A DNA stretch of 30,220 nucleotides, taken from positions 1-30,220 of the IMG/VR virus record IMGVR_UViG_3300010400_000021; one strand, 5' to 3'. The translations under genes and the position numbers were made by a program. The notes under the pieces were generated by a model, which was given only the letters and a program-made list of their open reading frames with translations, did no database searches and was not told the DNA's origin. Positions 29,627 through 30,220 of this stretch are shown piece after piece. The DNA comes from a virus. Position 1 is the stretch's first letter; every line of letters begins with the position of its first letter.

Positions 29627-29662
29627 CTTGATATCTTGCGTTACACTAAACTTAGGATAAAC

Positions 29663-30220
29663 ATGAAGAGGACAATTATTATTGCAGCAATCAATCTAAA
29701 GGGTGGCTCTACAAAGACTTCTACCATTCTCAATTTGGGAGGGGTCATGCATGAAAGTGGTCACAAACCTCTTTTAATAGATAGTGACCCTCAACAATCT
29801 GCAACTAGGTGGGCACAACAAGGAGGAACAAGTTTTCCTTATTCAGTGGTTCCATTAGATATTGGAAGGAATATTAAAAAGCTAAAAGAAAACTTAGACC
29901 AGCTCATTGATAATCACAAGGCTGATACTATCTTATTTGATACTCCCCCACAGCTCGAAGAAGAGGCTCTATTAGCTGCGTTGCTAGCAGATATTGTTAT
30001 TATTCCGATTAGTCCATCTCCTCTTGATTTATGGGCTGGAGAAAAAGCTGTAGAAACAATTATTGAAGCTAGAAAAGAGCGAAAAGGCGATCTACCAAAA
30101 GCTATTCTTGTTCCCAGCAGATTAATGCCAAATACTTTGCTTGCAAAAGAGCTTAATACCTCTCTTAAACAATTCAATGAGCTCATTTCTCCCCCAATCA
30201 CAATGCGCATTGCTATGGCT
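29663..30220 (+). CDS. parA: ParA partition ATPase, 5' part (continues at base 1)
   Basis: ParA-family proteins are deviant Walker ATPases that bind DNA and move plasmid copies apart. The N-terminus has the deviant Walker A motif KGGSTKTS (residues 14-21) with its signature lysine, the DSDPQQSA switch region (about residues 41-48) and the Walker B segment ILFDTPPQ. The protein is short (222 aa in total) with no N-terminal HTH extension, like the small ParA class that works with RHH proteins such as ParG, and like the ParA of chlamydial plasmids. The start ATG at 29663 follows a TAGGAT ribosome binding site. Repeats of the form WTCCGTANAT lie just upstream and may be the centromere and operator. 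It is read divergently from the recombinase ending at 28383. Confidence 0.92.
   Translation, partial: MKRTIIIAAINLKGGSTKTSTILNLGGVMHESGHKPLLIDSDPQQSATRWAQQGGTSFPYSVVPLDIGRNIKKLKENLDQLIDNHKADTILFDTPPQLEEEALLAALLADIVIIPISPSPLDLWAGEKAVETIIEARKERKGDLPKAILVPSRLMPNTLLAKELNTSLKQFNELISPPITMRIAMA
30098..30220. repeat. Terminal redundancy: 123-bp exact copy of bases 1-123
   Basis: The last 123 bases are identical to the first 123. Because parA reads correctly through the overlap, this is best explained as the overlap of a circular assembly rather than a real tandem duplication. Removing one copy gives a circle of 30,097 bp. A linear, terminally redundant phage genome is an alternative, since TerL is encoded here, but 123 bp is shorter than usual headful redundancy. 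Confidence 0.9.

Overview
The window looks like a complete circular replicon. Bases 1-123 are repeated exactly at 30098-30220, so the unique molecule is about 30,097 bp, and one parA gene runs across the join (29663 to the end, then on to base 234). The DNA is AT-rich and gene-dense, with short overlapping operons. No rRNA, intact tRNA, relaxase or conjugation gene was seen. The content combines a plasmid backbone (ParA, a ribbon-helix-helix partner, XerC/D-like recombinases, iteron-like repeats) with phage functions (integrase next to a tRNA-Phe fragment, D5/DUF5906-type primase-helicase, both terminase subunits, a giant polyvalent protein). The host is inferred to be an intracellular or amoeba-associated bacterium, perhaps a Parachlamydia-like member of Chlamydiota. 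That rests on the ParA/recombinase backbone, a secreted ankyrin protein and AT-rich DNA; it is a guess by resemblance and was not tested by search.

Region by region: (1) 29.5 kb through the join to 0.55 kb is a partition module, with repeats upstream of parA and then an RHH gene. (2) 0.55-3.3 kb is an integration module: a 46-bp 3' piece of a tRNA-Phe gene (candidate attP), several inverted repeats, a tyrosine integrase, a coupled gene of unknown function and an excisionase-like gene. (3) 3.7-8.5 kb is a replication module: a small DNA-binding protein, an SF2 helicase, a Toprim/DUF5906 primase-helicase, then a 310-bp non-coding block with a 14-bp perfect hairpin and tandem ACTCAACGG repeats that looks like an origin. 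(4) 8.5-12.0 kb holds two unknown genes, TerS, TerL and another unknown gene. (5) 12.1-13.0 kb holds two terminators and a serine recombinase behind its probable operator/res region. (6) 13.3-19.3 kb holds a coiled-coil protein translationally coupled to a 1655-aa polyvalent protein with a metallopeptidase motif, probably proteins that enter a cell with packaged DNA. (7) 19.4-23.0 kb is accessory and regulatory: a secreted ankyrin protein, a XerC/D-like recombinase, two Xre/Cro-type regulators each facing divergent genes, and an operon of three tiny genes. (8) 23.1-26.6 kb is an IS21-family element of about 3.5 kb with istA, istB, a third gene, and five 23-bp repeats at each end. It has split a DNA/RNA non-specific endonuclease gene and left a 9-bp target duplication. 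(9) 26.6-29.5 kb holds the rest of that nuclease, a probable DUF4258/Xre toxin-antitoxin pair and a third tyrosine recombinase.

The most notable feature is the combination itself: a closed plasmid with terminase, integrase, its own primase and a polyvalent protein, but no recognisable capsid, portal, protease, tail or lysis gene. I read it as a phage-plasmid satellite, or a phage-plasmid that has lost its virion genes and could be packaged only with help from another phage. This is inference from gene content.
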